Positions 19,000 to 28,140 of a DNA stretch of 64,000 nt are shown here, piece by piece. A program made the translations under genes and the position numbers. Source of the DNA: Mariniflexile sp. AS56 (GTDB lineage: Bacteria; Bacteroidota; Bacteroidia; Flavobacteriales; Flavobacteriaceae). The DNA lies in NCBI RefSeq assembly GCF_030552475.1, contig NZ_JAUPED010000007.1:219883-283882 (forward strand), read 5' to 3'. The notes below the pieces were generated by a model. That model was not told the origin of the DNA. It did not search any database and worked only from the letters and a program-made list of their open reading frames with translations. Every line of letters starts with the position of its first letter. The stretch's first letter is position 1.

Positions 19000-20661
19000 T
19001 TAAAACTGAATATTTTTAAATGTTGCTTTTAGAACTACAGGATCACTTTTCCCATTTACTGCTGGCATAGTTATGGATAAGATCTCGTTAGATTGTTTAA
19101 AAGCTATTTTTTGATTGTTGTACAGTTGAACTAGGCTTTTTAATTTGCCAGGGTTTGCACTACGCTCTGTTCCAAAAGATGGAATTGTAAATTCACCTTC
19201 TGAAGGATTCATAACAATAATATAGAAATCATCACCTTTAGTTGTGAATCTAACTTCATCGGAAGCTAAGGCAGGTGAAGCCGTCGTTCTTTGATTGAAG
19301 TGTTCATTTTTCTTTGTTTTCTCATCAATATCATTTCCAGCATTTCTTATCTCGCTATTATGAGTTGTACCACTTTCGCCTCGAACACTTTTACCATCAC
19401 CATACACTTTCCATGGTCTAGTTCCGTAAATAGCTTCTCCGTTAATTTTTAGCCAATCTCCTACAGTAATTACAGTCTTTTTTATTTCGCCAGGAATAGT
19501 GCCATCTGGTTTTAATTCCATACTTAATAATAAGTTGCCATTTTTACTTACGGCATCAATCAACATTTCTAAAATAGTAGTTGCATTGTGAGTTAAATGA
19601 CGATCTGTTTTGTAAAACCAATCGGTAAAAGTAATTTCAGATTGCCAAGGATATTCACGAAGGGTGTTACTTCCTCCAGACTCTACTTCGTTTACAGTGC
19701 CTTTTTCTTGCCTTTTTAAAAGCATGACAGCTTCTATAGAACCGTTTTCTTTAAGACTATTGTTATATAACTTACGCGTAACTTCTTTGCCATATTCACC
19801 ATAGGAGAAGTTAAAACCATCGTTATACAGTAAGTCTGGCTTGTATTTTGTAACTAGTTCAATGTGGCGTTTTTGCCAGTTTTTCTTAATGTTTTCAAGA
19901 ACTTCAGGCGTACGGTTTTCTGGTATGGGGCCATATAAATCTGCTGGATCTAAACCTTCCCACCATTTTCCTTTGCCATCAGCTTTTGTTAAACGGCCGT
20001 CATAAGGAACTCCTGCATATTCACCCATTTTATCTGCGCCAAATGCAGGCAACCACCAGTTTAAAAAACGATCGTCATGGCTGGTTACTCCAAATTTTAA
20101 ACCGGCTTTACGTGTAGCTGATTCAAAAGTACCTATAATGTCTTTTTTTGGGCCTACATTTACGGAATTCCATGGATGATAAGAAGAATCGAATAAATCG
20201 AAATGATCATGATGGTTTGCTAATGCCACGATGTATTTTGCACCATTTTCTTTTGAGAAATTTATAAGGGCTTCGGCATCGAAGTTTTCAGCTTTCCAAG
20301 TATTGATAACATCTTTAAATCCAAATTCTGAAGGATGACCATAGGTTTGTATATGATACGGATTGGCCATTTTACCGAATTTTTGACGACCAACATCTTT
20401 CATATACATATGGCGTGCATACCAACCACCACCTTGTTCTGGCACACTTTGAGGACCCCAATGAAACCAAATCCCGAATTTAGCATCACGAAACCATTCT
20501 GGACATTCATATTGATTAGCAAGTTCATCCCAAGAGAGTTCCTTTTCTTGTGCCTGTGCGTATTTAGGCGAACACAGAGAAAGTGAAACCACAAAAAGCG
20601 CATTTAAAAAAACACACTTTTTAAAAGGGAATACTAATTTATTTGAATGGTTTAATGTCAT
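19000..20661 (-). CDS. GH29 alpha-L-fucosidase, long form
   Basis: A 553-residue protein with an unusually long N-terminal leader (hydrophobic core about residues 16-31, ending AQAQE) and then a GH29 barrel. Diagnostic motifs are FGIWFHWGPQSVPEQGGGW (from residue 62), ALANHHDHFD (146-155) and DLLYNDGF, where Asp281 is the likely nucleophile. The aspartate lies in YNDG rather than the WFDG of the other two GH29 proteins here. A C-terminal beta domain of roughly 120 residues follows. It starts one base before the next sulfatase's stop codon, so the two are effectively contiguous. The different nucleophile context suggests a different GH29 subgroup and possibly a distinct linkage, which could be core versus antenna fucose; this is not proven. 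Confidence 0.88.
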   Translation of the reverse strand: MTLNHSNKLVFPFKKCVFLNALFVVSLSLCSPKYAQAQEKELSWDELANQYECPEWFRDAKFGIWFHWGPQSVPEQGGGWYARHMYMKDVGRQKFGKMANPYHIQTYGHPSEFGFKDVINTWKAENFDAEALINFSKENGAKYIVALANHHDHFDLFDSSYHPWNSVNVGPKKDIIGTFESATRKAGLKFGVTSHDDRFLNWWLPAFGADKMGEYAGVPYDGRLTKADGKGKWWEGLDPADLYGPIPENRTPEVLENIKKNWQKRHIELVTKYKPDLLYNDGFNFSYGEYGKEVTRKLYNNSLKENGSIEAVMLLKRQEKGTVNEVESGGSNTLREYPWQSEITFTDWFYKTDRHLTHNATTILEMLIDAVSKNGNLLLSMELKPDGTIPGEIKKTVITVGDWLKINGEAIYGTRPWKVYGDGKSVRGESGTTHNSEIRNAGNDIDEKTKKNEHFNQRTTASPALASDEVRFTTKGDDFYIIVMNPSEGEFTIPSFGTERSANPGKLKSLVQLYNNQKIAFKQSNEILSITMPAVNGKSDPVVLKATFKNIQF

Positions 20662-22188
20662 TTATTTCTTGTTCTTAAAATCAAAAGCTTCAATGTTATC
20701 AAAGAGTCCAAATTCATTTTTATCTAATTGAGCGGGATCACCAGTTTCATCAATCAGAATTTGTAATTCAGCCATTAAATCATCTTTAATAGTTGAGAAT
20801 CTTTCATCGTGTATTAAATTATTAAGCTCCCAAGAATCTTCTTTTACATTGAATAGTTGATAAGTAAACACCTCATGTTTTGCACTTATAATTAGTTTAT
20901 AATCGCCTTTACGAACAGCACGGTGTCCGCCAGCAGGATTATGTTTTCTGTTTTTACTTAGTAAATCACCAGGCCAAGAATTATAAGCATAAAGCATACT
21001 GTTTCTCACTTCTTTCTTGTCACCTTTTATAACGGGTGTTAAATCTTTTGTTTCAATAGACTCAGGAATGTCTAAACCTGTTAAGCCACATAACGTAGGA
21101 AACACATCATGCAAATAGGCTAGGGCGTCGTTTTTTTGATTTTTAGGAATGTTTGGTCCGCAAAAAATTAGCGGTACACCAACACTATGTTCATACACAT
21201 TTTGTTTCCCTAATAAACCATGTTGGCCTAAAGCTAAACCGTTATCTCCTGCAAATACAATAATGGTGTTTTCGGCTTGTCCAGAAGCTTCTAACGCTTT
21301 TAAAATACGTCCAATTTGTGCATCGGTAGCGGTTATCATGGCGTAGTAATCTGATATTTCTTTTTGAATAATAGCTTCTGTTCTTGGGAAAGGCGCTAAA
21401 ACTTCATCTCTAATTCTATCATCAGCAATTTCAAAAGGATGCTCGGGCATAAAATTTTCTGGTAACTTTATAGTTTCGGGCGGGTACATATCATGAAATT
21501 CCTGTGGTGCAGTACGTGGGTCATGGGGTGCGGTAAAAGCAACGTACATTAAAAATGGGTCGTTTTCTTTGTAATTATCTAAAAAACCAACAGCGGCATC
21601 TGCAAAAACTTCACTGCTAAATTTTTCTTTGTCTTGGTAAGGCGCAGACCAGCCTGTTTCTGGTGTGTAATCTTTTACTTTTGTTCCAAAATGGGTGGTC
21701 ATACCACCTAAAAAAGCCGATTTAATATGGTTGAAACCACGTTCTAACCAATCGGTGCCGTTATGTTGTTTTCCTGTGGCAAAGGTGGTATAGCCATGGG
21801 ATTTAAAATATTCGGGAAAAGTTAACAAATCGCTTTTACCTCTTTCTTCCAGAGGAAAAGCAAATTGCGCATATACATTAGGCTCTATATTGAAATAGTG
21901 ACGCCCCGTCATCAGCATTGCTCTACTTGGTGAACAAACCGCTGCAGTGGTTGCACCTAAAATGTAGGAGTTTGTGAATGATGTTCCGTTTTGAACCAAT
22001 TGGTCCATACTTGGTGTTTTTACATCATATTTATGCATGGCTTCGATGGTTCCTGCACGTTGGTCATCAGTAAATAAAAAAAGGATGTTTGGCTTTTTAG
22101 CAGCCTTTGCTGCAGGTTTAGTTTCCTTGCATCCAGCAGTAAATAAGGCAATAATTGCACAACTGTAAAGTATGTTTTTAATAGTCAT
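20662..22188 (-). CDS. S1 family sulfatase (Cys type)
   Basis: A 508-residue lipoprotein (LFTAGC lipobox, Cys20). The S1 signature AAVCSPSR puts the formylglycine site at Cys85; FTDDQRAG (39-46), ATGKQHNG instead of the common GKWHLG, and VFAGDNGLALGQHGLLGKQN are visible. The GKQHNG variant keeps the Lys and His but lacks Trp and Leu, separating it from the other four sulfatases. The C-terminus (ELNNLIHDERF) is the usual small beta domain. The predicted role is hydrolysis of a sulfate ester on the target glycan; sugar and position are unknown. It lies 5 bp downstream of a GH29 gene and directly upstream of another, so it is flanked on both sides by fucosidases, making a sulfated fucose or neighbouring residue a possible target. 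Confidence 0.9.
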   Translation of the reverse strand: MTIKNILYSCAIIALFTAGCKETKPAAKAAKKPNILFLFTDDQRAGTIEAMHKYDVKTPSMDQLVQNGTSFTNSYILGATTAAVCSPSRAMLMTGRHYFNIEPNVYAQFAFPLEERGKSDLLTFPEYFKSHGYTTFATGKQHNGTDWLERGFNHIKSAFLGGMTTHFGTKVKDYTPETGWSAPYQDKEKFSSEVFADAAVGFLDNYKENDPFLMYVAFTAPHDPRTAPQEFHDMYPPETIKLPENFMPEHPFEIADDRIRDEVLAPFPRTEAIIQKEISDYYAMITATDAQIGRILKALEASGQAENTIIVFAGDNGLALGQHGLLGKQNVYEHSVGVPLIFCGPNIPKNQKNDALAYLHDVFPTLCGLTGLDIPESIETKDLTPVIKGDKKEVRNSMLYAYNSWPGDLLSKNRKHNPAGGHRAVRKGDYKLIISAKHEVFTYQLFNVKEDSWELNNLIHDERFSTIKDDLMAELQILIDETGDPAQLDKNEFGLFDNIEAFDFKNKK

Positions 22189-22193
22189 CTTTA

Positions 22194-23246
22194 TTATTCT
22201 TTAGCTAGCATTTTACCTACTTTCTTTAAAATCTTGGCAGATTCTTTCGGGACAATACCTTGACCATCTGGACCCACATTTAATAAAAAGTTCCCACCTT
22301 TACCATTAATATCTTTTAGTTTTTCATAAACTTCTTCAGCATCTTTCCAATCGGTATCTTTTATTTTATAACCCCAAGAATCGTTCATGGTGTAGCAGGC
22401 TTCCCAATAGTGTTGTAGTTTCGATTCTGGATGGAATTGCTCTGGTGTACCAAAGTCCTTTTTAAATTTATCTCTTTTTGAAACACGGTTATTGATAATG
22501 ATACTAGGTTTTAATTCTCTAATATACTGGTACAAATCGTTACCATCTTCCAAAGTCCACCAATCAACCCAGTCACCATCAAACCAAATAATATTGGTAT
22601 CGTAATTTTCTATTAACTCTTTAATTTGGTTTTTTAGGTATTGAACATATTCTTCTTTTCTTCCTTCATGCATTTTCATCATTCCCCAACCTTTACCTTC
22701 TTCTACGTATTGAGAACCTTGGTGCCAATCGGTTATGCTATAATAAGTTCCAAAAATAATTCCTTCTTTTTTACAAGCATCTGCCAATTCTTGAACAAAA
22801 TCACGTCCTTTCATGGGCGTACTTGCAATATCAAAATCGGTATATTTAGAATCGTACAAGCAAAAACCTTCATGATGTTTGGTGGTAATTACCAAATACT
22901 TCATGCCTGCTTTTTTGGCCAATTTCACAATTTTAGTGGCATTAAAATCTTTAGGGTTCCAAGTGTTAAGTAGTTTTGCATATTCTTCTGAAGGAATATC
23001 TTGATTCCCTTGAATCCACTCGGCATAACGGCCTTTATCGTTTCCTTTATAAATTCCACCTAACTGGCTGTACAAACCAAAGTGGATAAACATCCCATAT
23101 TTAGCATCATTAAACCATTGCATTCTTTTGCTGAAATCGGCCTCAGATTCTTCTAAATAATTTATTTTATCCTGAGCAATTGAAGGTGCTGTTATAAATA
23201 ATACTATTAAAATTGCTAAAAATTCCTTTTTCATATATAATTTCAT
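22194..23246 (-). CDS. GH29 alpha-L-fucosidase, short form
   Basis: A 350-residue enzyme consisting of little more than a signal peptide (hydrophobic residues 9-24, PSIAQ) and the GH29 barrel; the C-terminal beta domain present in the other two GH29 proteins is missing. FGLYS follows GMFIH (51-60), TTKHHEGF is the His pair motif and IIWFDGDWVDWW places the nucleophile at Asp223. The start at 23244-23246 lies one base beyond the previous stop codon (TAA then A then ATG); the second ATG, four codons in (23232-23234), gives a more typical signal peptide and is an equally good start. The compact form is known among GH29 enzymes. The substrate linkage is not predictable. Confidence 0.9.
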   Translation of the reverse strand: MKLYMKKEFLAILIVLFITAPSIAQDKINYLEESEADFSKRMQWFNDAKYGMFIHFGLYSQLGGIYKGNDKGRYAEWIQGNQDIPSEEYAKLLNTWNPKDFNATKIVKLAKKAGMKYLVITTKHHEGFCLYDSKYTDFDIASTPMKGRDFVQELADACKKEGIIFGTYYSITDWHQGSQYVEEGKGWGMMKMHEGRKEEYVQYLKNQIKELIENYDTNIIWFDGDWVDWWTLEDGNDLYQYIRELKPSIIINNRVSKRDKFKKDFGTPEQFHPESKLQHYWEACYTMNDSWGYKIKDTDWKDAEEVYEKLKDINGKGGNFLLNVGPDGQGIVPKESAKILKKVGKMLAKE

Positions 23247-23247
23247 T

Positions 23248-24855
23248 TTAATGGTTGTTCCCTTTTGCTTTTAGGTAGTTTTCTAAATTGGTGGCATTGA
23301 GTTCGTCACTATCACCATATTTAGTACGCATGTTTTCTAATTGCTGATGCATATTTTCTTTTACAGAAGTATATGAGGGGTCGTTATAAATATTTTTCAT
23401 TTCTGAAGGGTCTTTTTCTAGATCATACAATTCCCATTGTTCAATATCATAATAGAAATGAATTAATTTATAGCGATCCGTTCTTACTCCGTAATGACGC
23501 TTAACATGATGCTCGCCTGGAAATTCATAATAGGTGTAATAAATAGCATCGCGCCATTCGCTGGCTTCACCACTCACTAATTTTCTAAAAGATTCTCCTT
23601 GAATGTCTTTAGGAATTTCAACACCTGCGTAATCTAAAAAAGTAGGGGCGAAGTCTAAATTTTGAACTAAGGCATCAATAACTGTTTCTGGTTTAATTTC
23701 TTTTGGGTATTTTACTAAAATGGGGGTTCTAAAAGATTCCTCATACATAAAACGTTTATCAAACCAACCATGTTCACCTAGATAAAACCCTTGATCTGAG
23801 GTGTAAACTACAATGGTGTTTTCTTCTAAACCGTTTTCTTTTAAATAATCTAAAACTTCACCAACGCCATCATCAACAGATTGAATGGTGCGTAAATAAT
23901 CTTGCATGTATCTGTTAAATTTCCAAAGGGCTAATTCTTTTCCTTGTGGGTTTTTAGCTTTAAAATCTGCAATGATAGGGTCGTAATAGGCATCCCAAGC
24001 TGTTTTTTGCACATCAGTCATTCTATCATACCTCTTTTGGAAATAGGGTCTGTACTTGGTTTTAATAGTACCGTCTTTATCTAACATTTTTAAATCGTAC
24101 ACCAAATCCATGTCTTTAAAAATGCCCATTTCATGTTGAGCAGCTGCAGGACGCCCCTCATAATCATCAAAGAAATTTGCTGGCGGATCGAAGGTTTTAT
24201 TGTCAAATAATGTTAAATATTTTTCTTCTGGCATCCAAGTTCTATGTGGTGCTTTTTGATGGTATAATAATAAAAAAGGTTTGTTTTTTTCTCGTTTGTT
24301 TTTTAACCAATTAAGTGCAATATCGGTAGTGACATTTGTTACGTAACCTGGAATTTGCTTTTTAACACCATTCTCAATAAAATCGGGTGAATAATATTCA
24401 CCTTGCCCTGGAAGCACGTTGGAATAATCGAAGCCTTGTGGTAACCCATCCATATGGATTTTTCCAACTAAAGCCGTTTGGTAGCCTGCTTTTTGCAGTG
24501 ATTTTGCAAAATTATCTTGATCCCAATTAAAAGGGCTAATATTATCAACTTTGCCGTTTACAAAACTGTGCTTTCCTGTAAGCATTACCGCCCTACTAGG
24601 TGCACAAATAGAATTGGTTACATAGCCTCTATTAAAAATGGCGCCTTCTTTGGCTATTCTATCAATGTTTGGGGTGTTATTTAATCCATGTCCATAAGCA
24701 CTAATGGCTTGGTAGGCATGGTCATCACTCATTATGAAAATGATGTTAGGTTTTTGGTTATTAGCTTCACTTACTGCTGTTTTCGATTCTTTACATCCTA
24801 AAACTATAAAGGTTGAGAACACAAGTAAGCTAAATCTATTAAAGGCTATTTTCAT
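23248..24855 (-). CDS. S1 sulfatase, N-acetylglucosamine-6-sulfatase-like paralogue
   Basis: A 535-residue lipoprotein (FIVLGC lipobox, Cys21). The signature is CAPSR at Cys84, a common variant of CSPSR that still fits formylglycine formation. MSDDHAYQA (42-50), GKIHMDG, YTSDQGFYLGEHGWFDKR and YDLEKDPSE match the sulfatase at 17384-18994 closely, and the central NVLPGQGEYYSP is shared as well. The two probably arose by duplication and both may act on 6-sulfated GlcNAc-type residues, by family resemblance only. GKIHMDG replaces GKWHLK in this copy, which may alter the sulfate pocket surroundings. It is followed two bases later by the short GH29 gene. Confidence 0.9.
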   Translation of the reverse strand: MKIAFNRFSLLVFSTFIVLGCKESKTAVSEANNQKPNIIFIMSDDHAYQAISAYGHGLNNTPNIDRIAKEGAIFNRGYVTNSICAPSRAVMLTGKHSFVNGKVDNISPFNWDQDNFAKSLQKAGYQTALVGKIHMDGLPQGFDYSNVLPGQGEYYSPDFIENGVKKQIPGYVTNVTTDIALNWLKNKREKNKPFLLLYHQKAPHRTWMPEEKYLTLFDNKTFDPPANFFDDYEGRPAAAQHEMGIFKDMDLVYDLKMLDKDGTIKTKYRPYFQKRYDRMTDVQKTAWDAYYDPIIADFKAKNPQGKELALWKFNRYMQDYLRTIQSVDDGVGEVLDYLKENGLEENTIVVYTSDQGFYLGEHGWFDKRFMYEESFRTPILVKYPKEIKPETVIDALVQNLDFAPTFLDYAGVEIPKDIQGESFRKLVSGEASEWRDAIYYTYYEFPGEHHVKRHYGVRTDRYKLIHFYYDIEQWELYDLEKDPSEMKNIYNDPSYTSVKENMHQQLENMRTKYGDSDELNATNLENYLKAKGNNH

Positions 24856-24876
24856 CTTAAAAATTTTATTTTGCTT

Positions 24877-27123
24877 TTATTTTTTTGGGTGATTTCCCAT
24901 TTCTAATTCTAAAACAGCGCCATCGACCAATTCTGAATGAGTCACCCAATAGCGATTTAATGGTTTTCCATTAAGTTTGATAGATTGGATGTATATGTTT
25001 TCTTTGGAATTGTTTTTTGTTTGAATTTTCAGGGTTTTCCCTGAATAGTATTTAGAATCTAATTGAATTTCAATAGTATCAAAAACAGGACTTGTAATTT
25101 GATACACATTATCTCCAATGGATGCGGGATAAATACCCATCATCGCATATACTAACCAAGCAGACATGGTACCGGTATCATCATTTCCTGGTAATCCAGC
25201 AGGTTTGTTTTGAAAATAGCGGTTGGTTAACTCTCTAACCAACTTCTGACTTCTCCATGCTTCACCTTTTACATAGTTAAAAAGAAAAGGGTAGGCAATG
25301 TCTGGCTCGTTTGCCATATCAAATTGATTGGTGTCAAAAACTTTTTGTAACTGTTTAACAAAGCTTTTGTCGCCGCCCATTAAATTTATTAGACCTTTAA
25401 TATCTTGAGGTGCCATGAAAGCGTATTGCCATGCATTGCCTTCAATAAAGCCAATATTCTCTGTGAAATTAGCTCCTGCTAAGGGATCAAAAGGTTTATA
25501 AAAAGAGCCATCAGCATTTCGTGGTCTTAATAGTTTATAGTCGCTATCAAATAATTTTCTATATGAAATAGAACGTTTTTTATAGGTTTTGTAATCGTTT
25601 TTATGTCCCAATTCTTTTGCTAACATGGCGATAGCAAAGTCTGAAGCATTATATTCTTGTGTGGTTGAAACAGAACCTTTAGTATCGGTTGTTAAATAGC
25701 CTTTTTCTAAGTAATTTTTTAACCCCGGACGCAATGGATTATTTTGTGTTTGATTGGCGCTTTTTAGCATGGCGGTGTATGCTTTCTGCACATCAAAATC
25801 TTGTATTCCTTTCAAATAAGTGTCAGAAATAACGATGCTCGCAGGGTCGCCAACCATGGTGAAGGTTTCGGTTGAATTTAATTCCCACTTCGGCAACCAA
25901 CCATTTTCGTCGTACATCGCTAACATGCTTTTTACCATGTCCGATTGTTGCTCAGGATATACTAAAGACATGAGTTGATGCAGGTTTCTATAGGTATCCC
26001 ACAGTGAAAATACGGTATATCGTGTTCCTGATGTGTTGCCTACCTTTCCTGTTTTAATTTCAGGATAATCACCATTGCTATCATTTAAGGTGTTTGGATG
26101 AATTAAAGTGTGGTATAACGCCGTATAAAAATTGATTTTATCTTCGTCTGTTCCTCCTGTTACTTTTACGCGTGAAAGTAGCGTGTTCCATGCGTTAAAA
26201 GTTTCCTTATAAATAGCATCAAACGATTTGTTTGAAGTTTCAATTTCCAAATTTTCTCTAGCGTTTTCAATACTGACATAAGAAACTCCTATTTTAACTT
26301 CAACCGTTTCTTCTTTATCAAAATGGTATGAAAAGTATGAACCTATACTATCACCAACAACCATTTTGGTCGTTTGTTCCATCAGTCGGGTTTTGCCGTT
26401 GTAGGTCATCCATTTAGCCTCTTCACCTGAATAGCTTCTTGGTTTTTTCCATGCACCAAATTCATTTGCAGGTTTAGAAAATTTAGCCACAAAATAAACA
26501 GGATAGGCATCTTCAGGACTATTGTAACAAAAAGAACCAACGCTTCGCATCCCTTCAATTTCGGTTGAAGATATAATTTGGACCATGGCGCCTTCTTCAT
26601 TAGTGAGCCCTAATCCTAAATTTATAAGAATATTAGATTGGCCTTTTGGAAATGTGAATTTGCTAACTCCAACACGTTTGGAGGCTGTAAATTCAGTTTT
26701 AATTTGGTACTTATTTAGGGTGTTGCTGTAGTATCCTGCTTTTGCAATTTCATTTGAATAGGTTGTGCCATATTTTAAATGATTAGTTTCAATGTGGCCT
26801 GTTGTTGGCATAAGCAAAATAACCCCTAAGTCTGGGCAACCCACACCACTTAAATTTACTTGGCTAAAGCCTGTCAAGAAGGTGTTTTCGTTTACATAAG
26901 GGTTAGATAACCAACGACTATCTTTTTCTAATTTATTTTGTTTTCCTGCTACATTAAATGGAGAAATACTCGCCATCCCTCTAGGCGCAATAGGTCCTGG
27001 GAATGTAGCACCAAAATTTGAAGTTCCAATAAAAGGGTTTACATACGTAGCGTACTCTTGCGATGCTACGTATGAAACACTTGAACTTACCAAAATTAAA
27101 CACAAAAAAAACGTTCTATACAT
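24877..27123 (-). CDS. GH92 exo-alpha-mannosidase
   Basis: A 748-residue exported GH92 enzyme (signal peptide about 1-21). YVNPFIGTSNFGATFPGPIAP marks the N-terminal beta domain; EGNAWQYAF carries the candidate acid glutamate and GNDDTGTMSAW (from residue 646) the base aspartates Asp648/Asp649. The ANEPDIAYPF motif differs from the NEPxHH found in the other two GH92 proteins. That region contributes to the +1 subsite in studied enzymes, so another mannosidic linkage is likely. The last ~85 residues are very similar to the GH92 at 3692-6025 (YYSGKT, NIYIQSIKLNGK), pointing to an in-locus duplication. It begins directly at the stop codon of the amidase gene. Confidence 0.93.
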   Translation of the reverse strand: MYRTFFLCLILVSSSVSYVASQEYATYVNPFIGTSNFGATFPGPIAPRGMASISPFNVAGKQNKLEKDSRWLSNPYVNENTFLTGFSQVNLSGVGCPDLGVILLMPTTGHIETNHLKYGTTYSNEIAKAGYYSNTLNKYQIKTEFTASKRVGVSKFTFPKGQSNILINLGLGLTNEEGAMVQIISSTEIEGMRSVGSFCYNSPEDAYPVYFVAKFSKPANEFGAWKKPRSYSGEEAKWMTYNGKTRLMEQTTKMVVGDSIGSYFSYHFDKEETVEVKIGVSYVSIENARENLEIETSNKSFDAIYKETFNAWNTLLSRVKVTGGTDEDKINFYTALYHTLIHPNTLNDSNGDYPEIKTGKVGNTSGTRYTVFSLWDTYRNLHQLMSLVYPEQQSDMVKSMLAMYDENGWLPKWELNSTETFTMVGDPASIVISDTYLKGIQDFDVQKAYTAMLKSANQTQNNPLRPGLKNYLEKGYLTTDTKGSVSTTQEYNASDFAIAMLAKELGHKNDYKTYKKRSISYRKLFDSDYKLLRPRNADGSFYKPFDPLAGANFTENIGFIEGNAWQYAFMAPQDIKGLINLMGGDKSFVKQLQKVFDTNQFDMANEPDIAYPFLFNYVKGEAWRSQKLVRELTNRYFQNKPAGLPGNDDTGTMSAWLVYAMMGIYPASIGDNVYQITSPVFDTIEIQLDSKYYSGKTLKIQTKNNSKENIYIQSIKLNGKPLNRYWVTHSELVDGAVLELEMGNHPKK

Positions 27124-28137
27124 TTAGTTATTTTTAGTCATTTTAGAGGCGGCAGGTTCCATTCTATTTCCCTTTTCATTATCGCATACAGCGTAATTAA
27201 AACCAGGGCGTATGCTATAACCTGCGTGTTCGCCATTTTTGTTAATTGCTATAAAACCGACTTGTAAGTATGCCATGTCTTTATGGTTTTTATGCTTGTT
27301 ATAAATACGCTCAACAATTTCTTTACACGCTTCGAAAGGTGATTTCCCTTGTCGCATCAGTTCAACAACCATAGCACTACCAGCGGTTCTGATAACGGCT
27401 TCACCTAGGCCTGTTGCTGCTGCGGCACCTACATCATTATCTAAAAAAAGTCCGGCACCAATAATAGGAGAATCACCCACGCGACCATGCATTTTCCAAG
27501 CAGCGCCACTGGTGGTGCAACCTCCAGATAAATTACCGTCTTCATCTAACACCAACATGCTTATGGTATCATGATTTTCAATATTAATAACGGGTTTATA
27601 TTTGGAGTCTTTAAGCCATTTTTTCCAAGCTAACTTTGATTTTTCTGTGAGTAAATTTTCTTCTTTAAAACCCTCTGATAATGCAAATTGCAAAGCGCCT
27701 TCACCTGTAAGCATGACATGGGGCGTACTATCCAATACCTTTTTTGCAACAGCAATAGGGTGCTTTATACCTTGTAAAAAAGACACAGCACCACAATCGC
27801 TATTTTTATCCATAATGCAGGCATCAAGAGTTACTTTACCTTCTCTATCGGGTAAACCTCCGTAACCTACGCTTCTTACTTCTGGGTCTGCTTCTGGAAC
27901 ACCAACACCTGCTACAATAGCGTCTAAGGCTGGTGTACCATTTTTTAATTGTTTCCAAGTTTCTTCATTCGCAGCCAAACCATGTCGCCATGTAGAAATA
28001 ACTAATGGTTTTTTTTGAGGTTTTACACTTATAGGAACACCGTCTTTATTTGTTGCAGACACACCACAACTAAAGGCGGTAGTGATTCCTACGGTGCCAA
28101 TGGCTGCTTTTTTTATAAAACCTCTTCTACTAGACAT
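27124..28137 (-). CDS. N4-(beta-N-acetylglucosaminyl)-L-asparaginase (aspartylglucosaminidase)
   Basis: A 337-residue N-terminal nucleophile hydrolase. The autocleavage site is visible as NHDTIS, with cleavage expected between Asp190 and Thr191 so that Thr191 becomes the N-terminal nucleophile. GGCTTSG, GRVGDSPIIGAG and the ATGLGEA segment complete the active site. The enzyme family hydrolyses the amide bond joining GlcNAc to asparagine in N-glycopeptides and usually requires a free alpha-amino and carboxyl group on the Asn and no core fucose. The N-terminus SSRRGFIKK followed by a weakly hydrophobic run and AFSC (Cys24) reads as a Tat signal with a lipobox, so it may be exported folded and lipid-anchored. 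It directly precedes GH92 and is the strongest single pointer to N-glycans as substrate. Confidence 0.93.
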   Translation of the reverse strand: MSSRRGFIKKAAIGTVGITTAFSCGVSATNKDGVPISVKPQKKPLVISTWRHGLAANEETWKQLKNGTPALDAIVAGVGVPEADPEVRSVGYGGLPDREGKVTLDACIMDKNSDCGAVSFLQGIKHPIAVAKKVLDSTPHVMLTGEGALQFALSEGFKEENLLTEKSKLAWKKWLKDSKYKPVINIENHDTISMLVLDEDGNLSGGCTTSGAAWKMHGRVGDSPIIGAGLFLDNDVGAAAATGLGEAVIRTAGSAMVVELMRQGKSPFEACKEIVERIYNKHKNHKDMAYLQVGFIAINKNGEHAGYSIRPGFNYAVCDNEKGNRMEPAASKMTKNN

Positions 28138-28140
28138 ATT

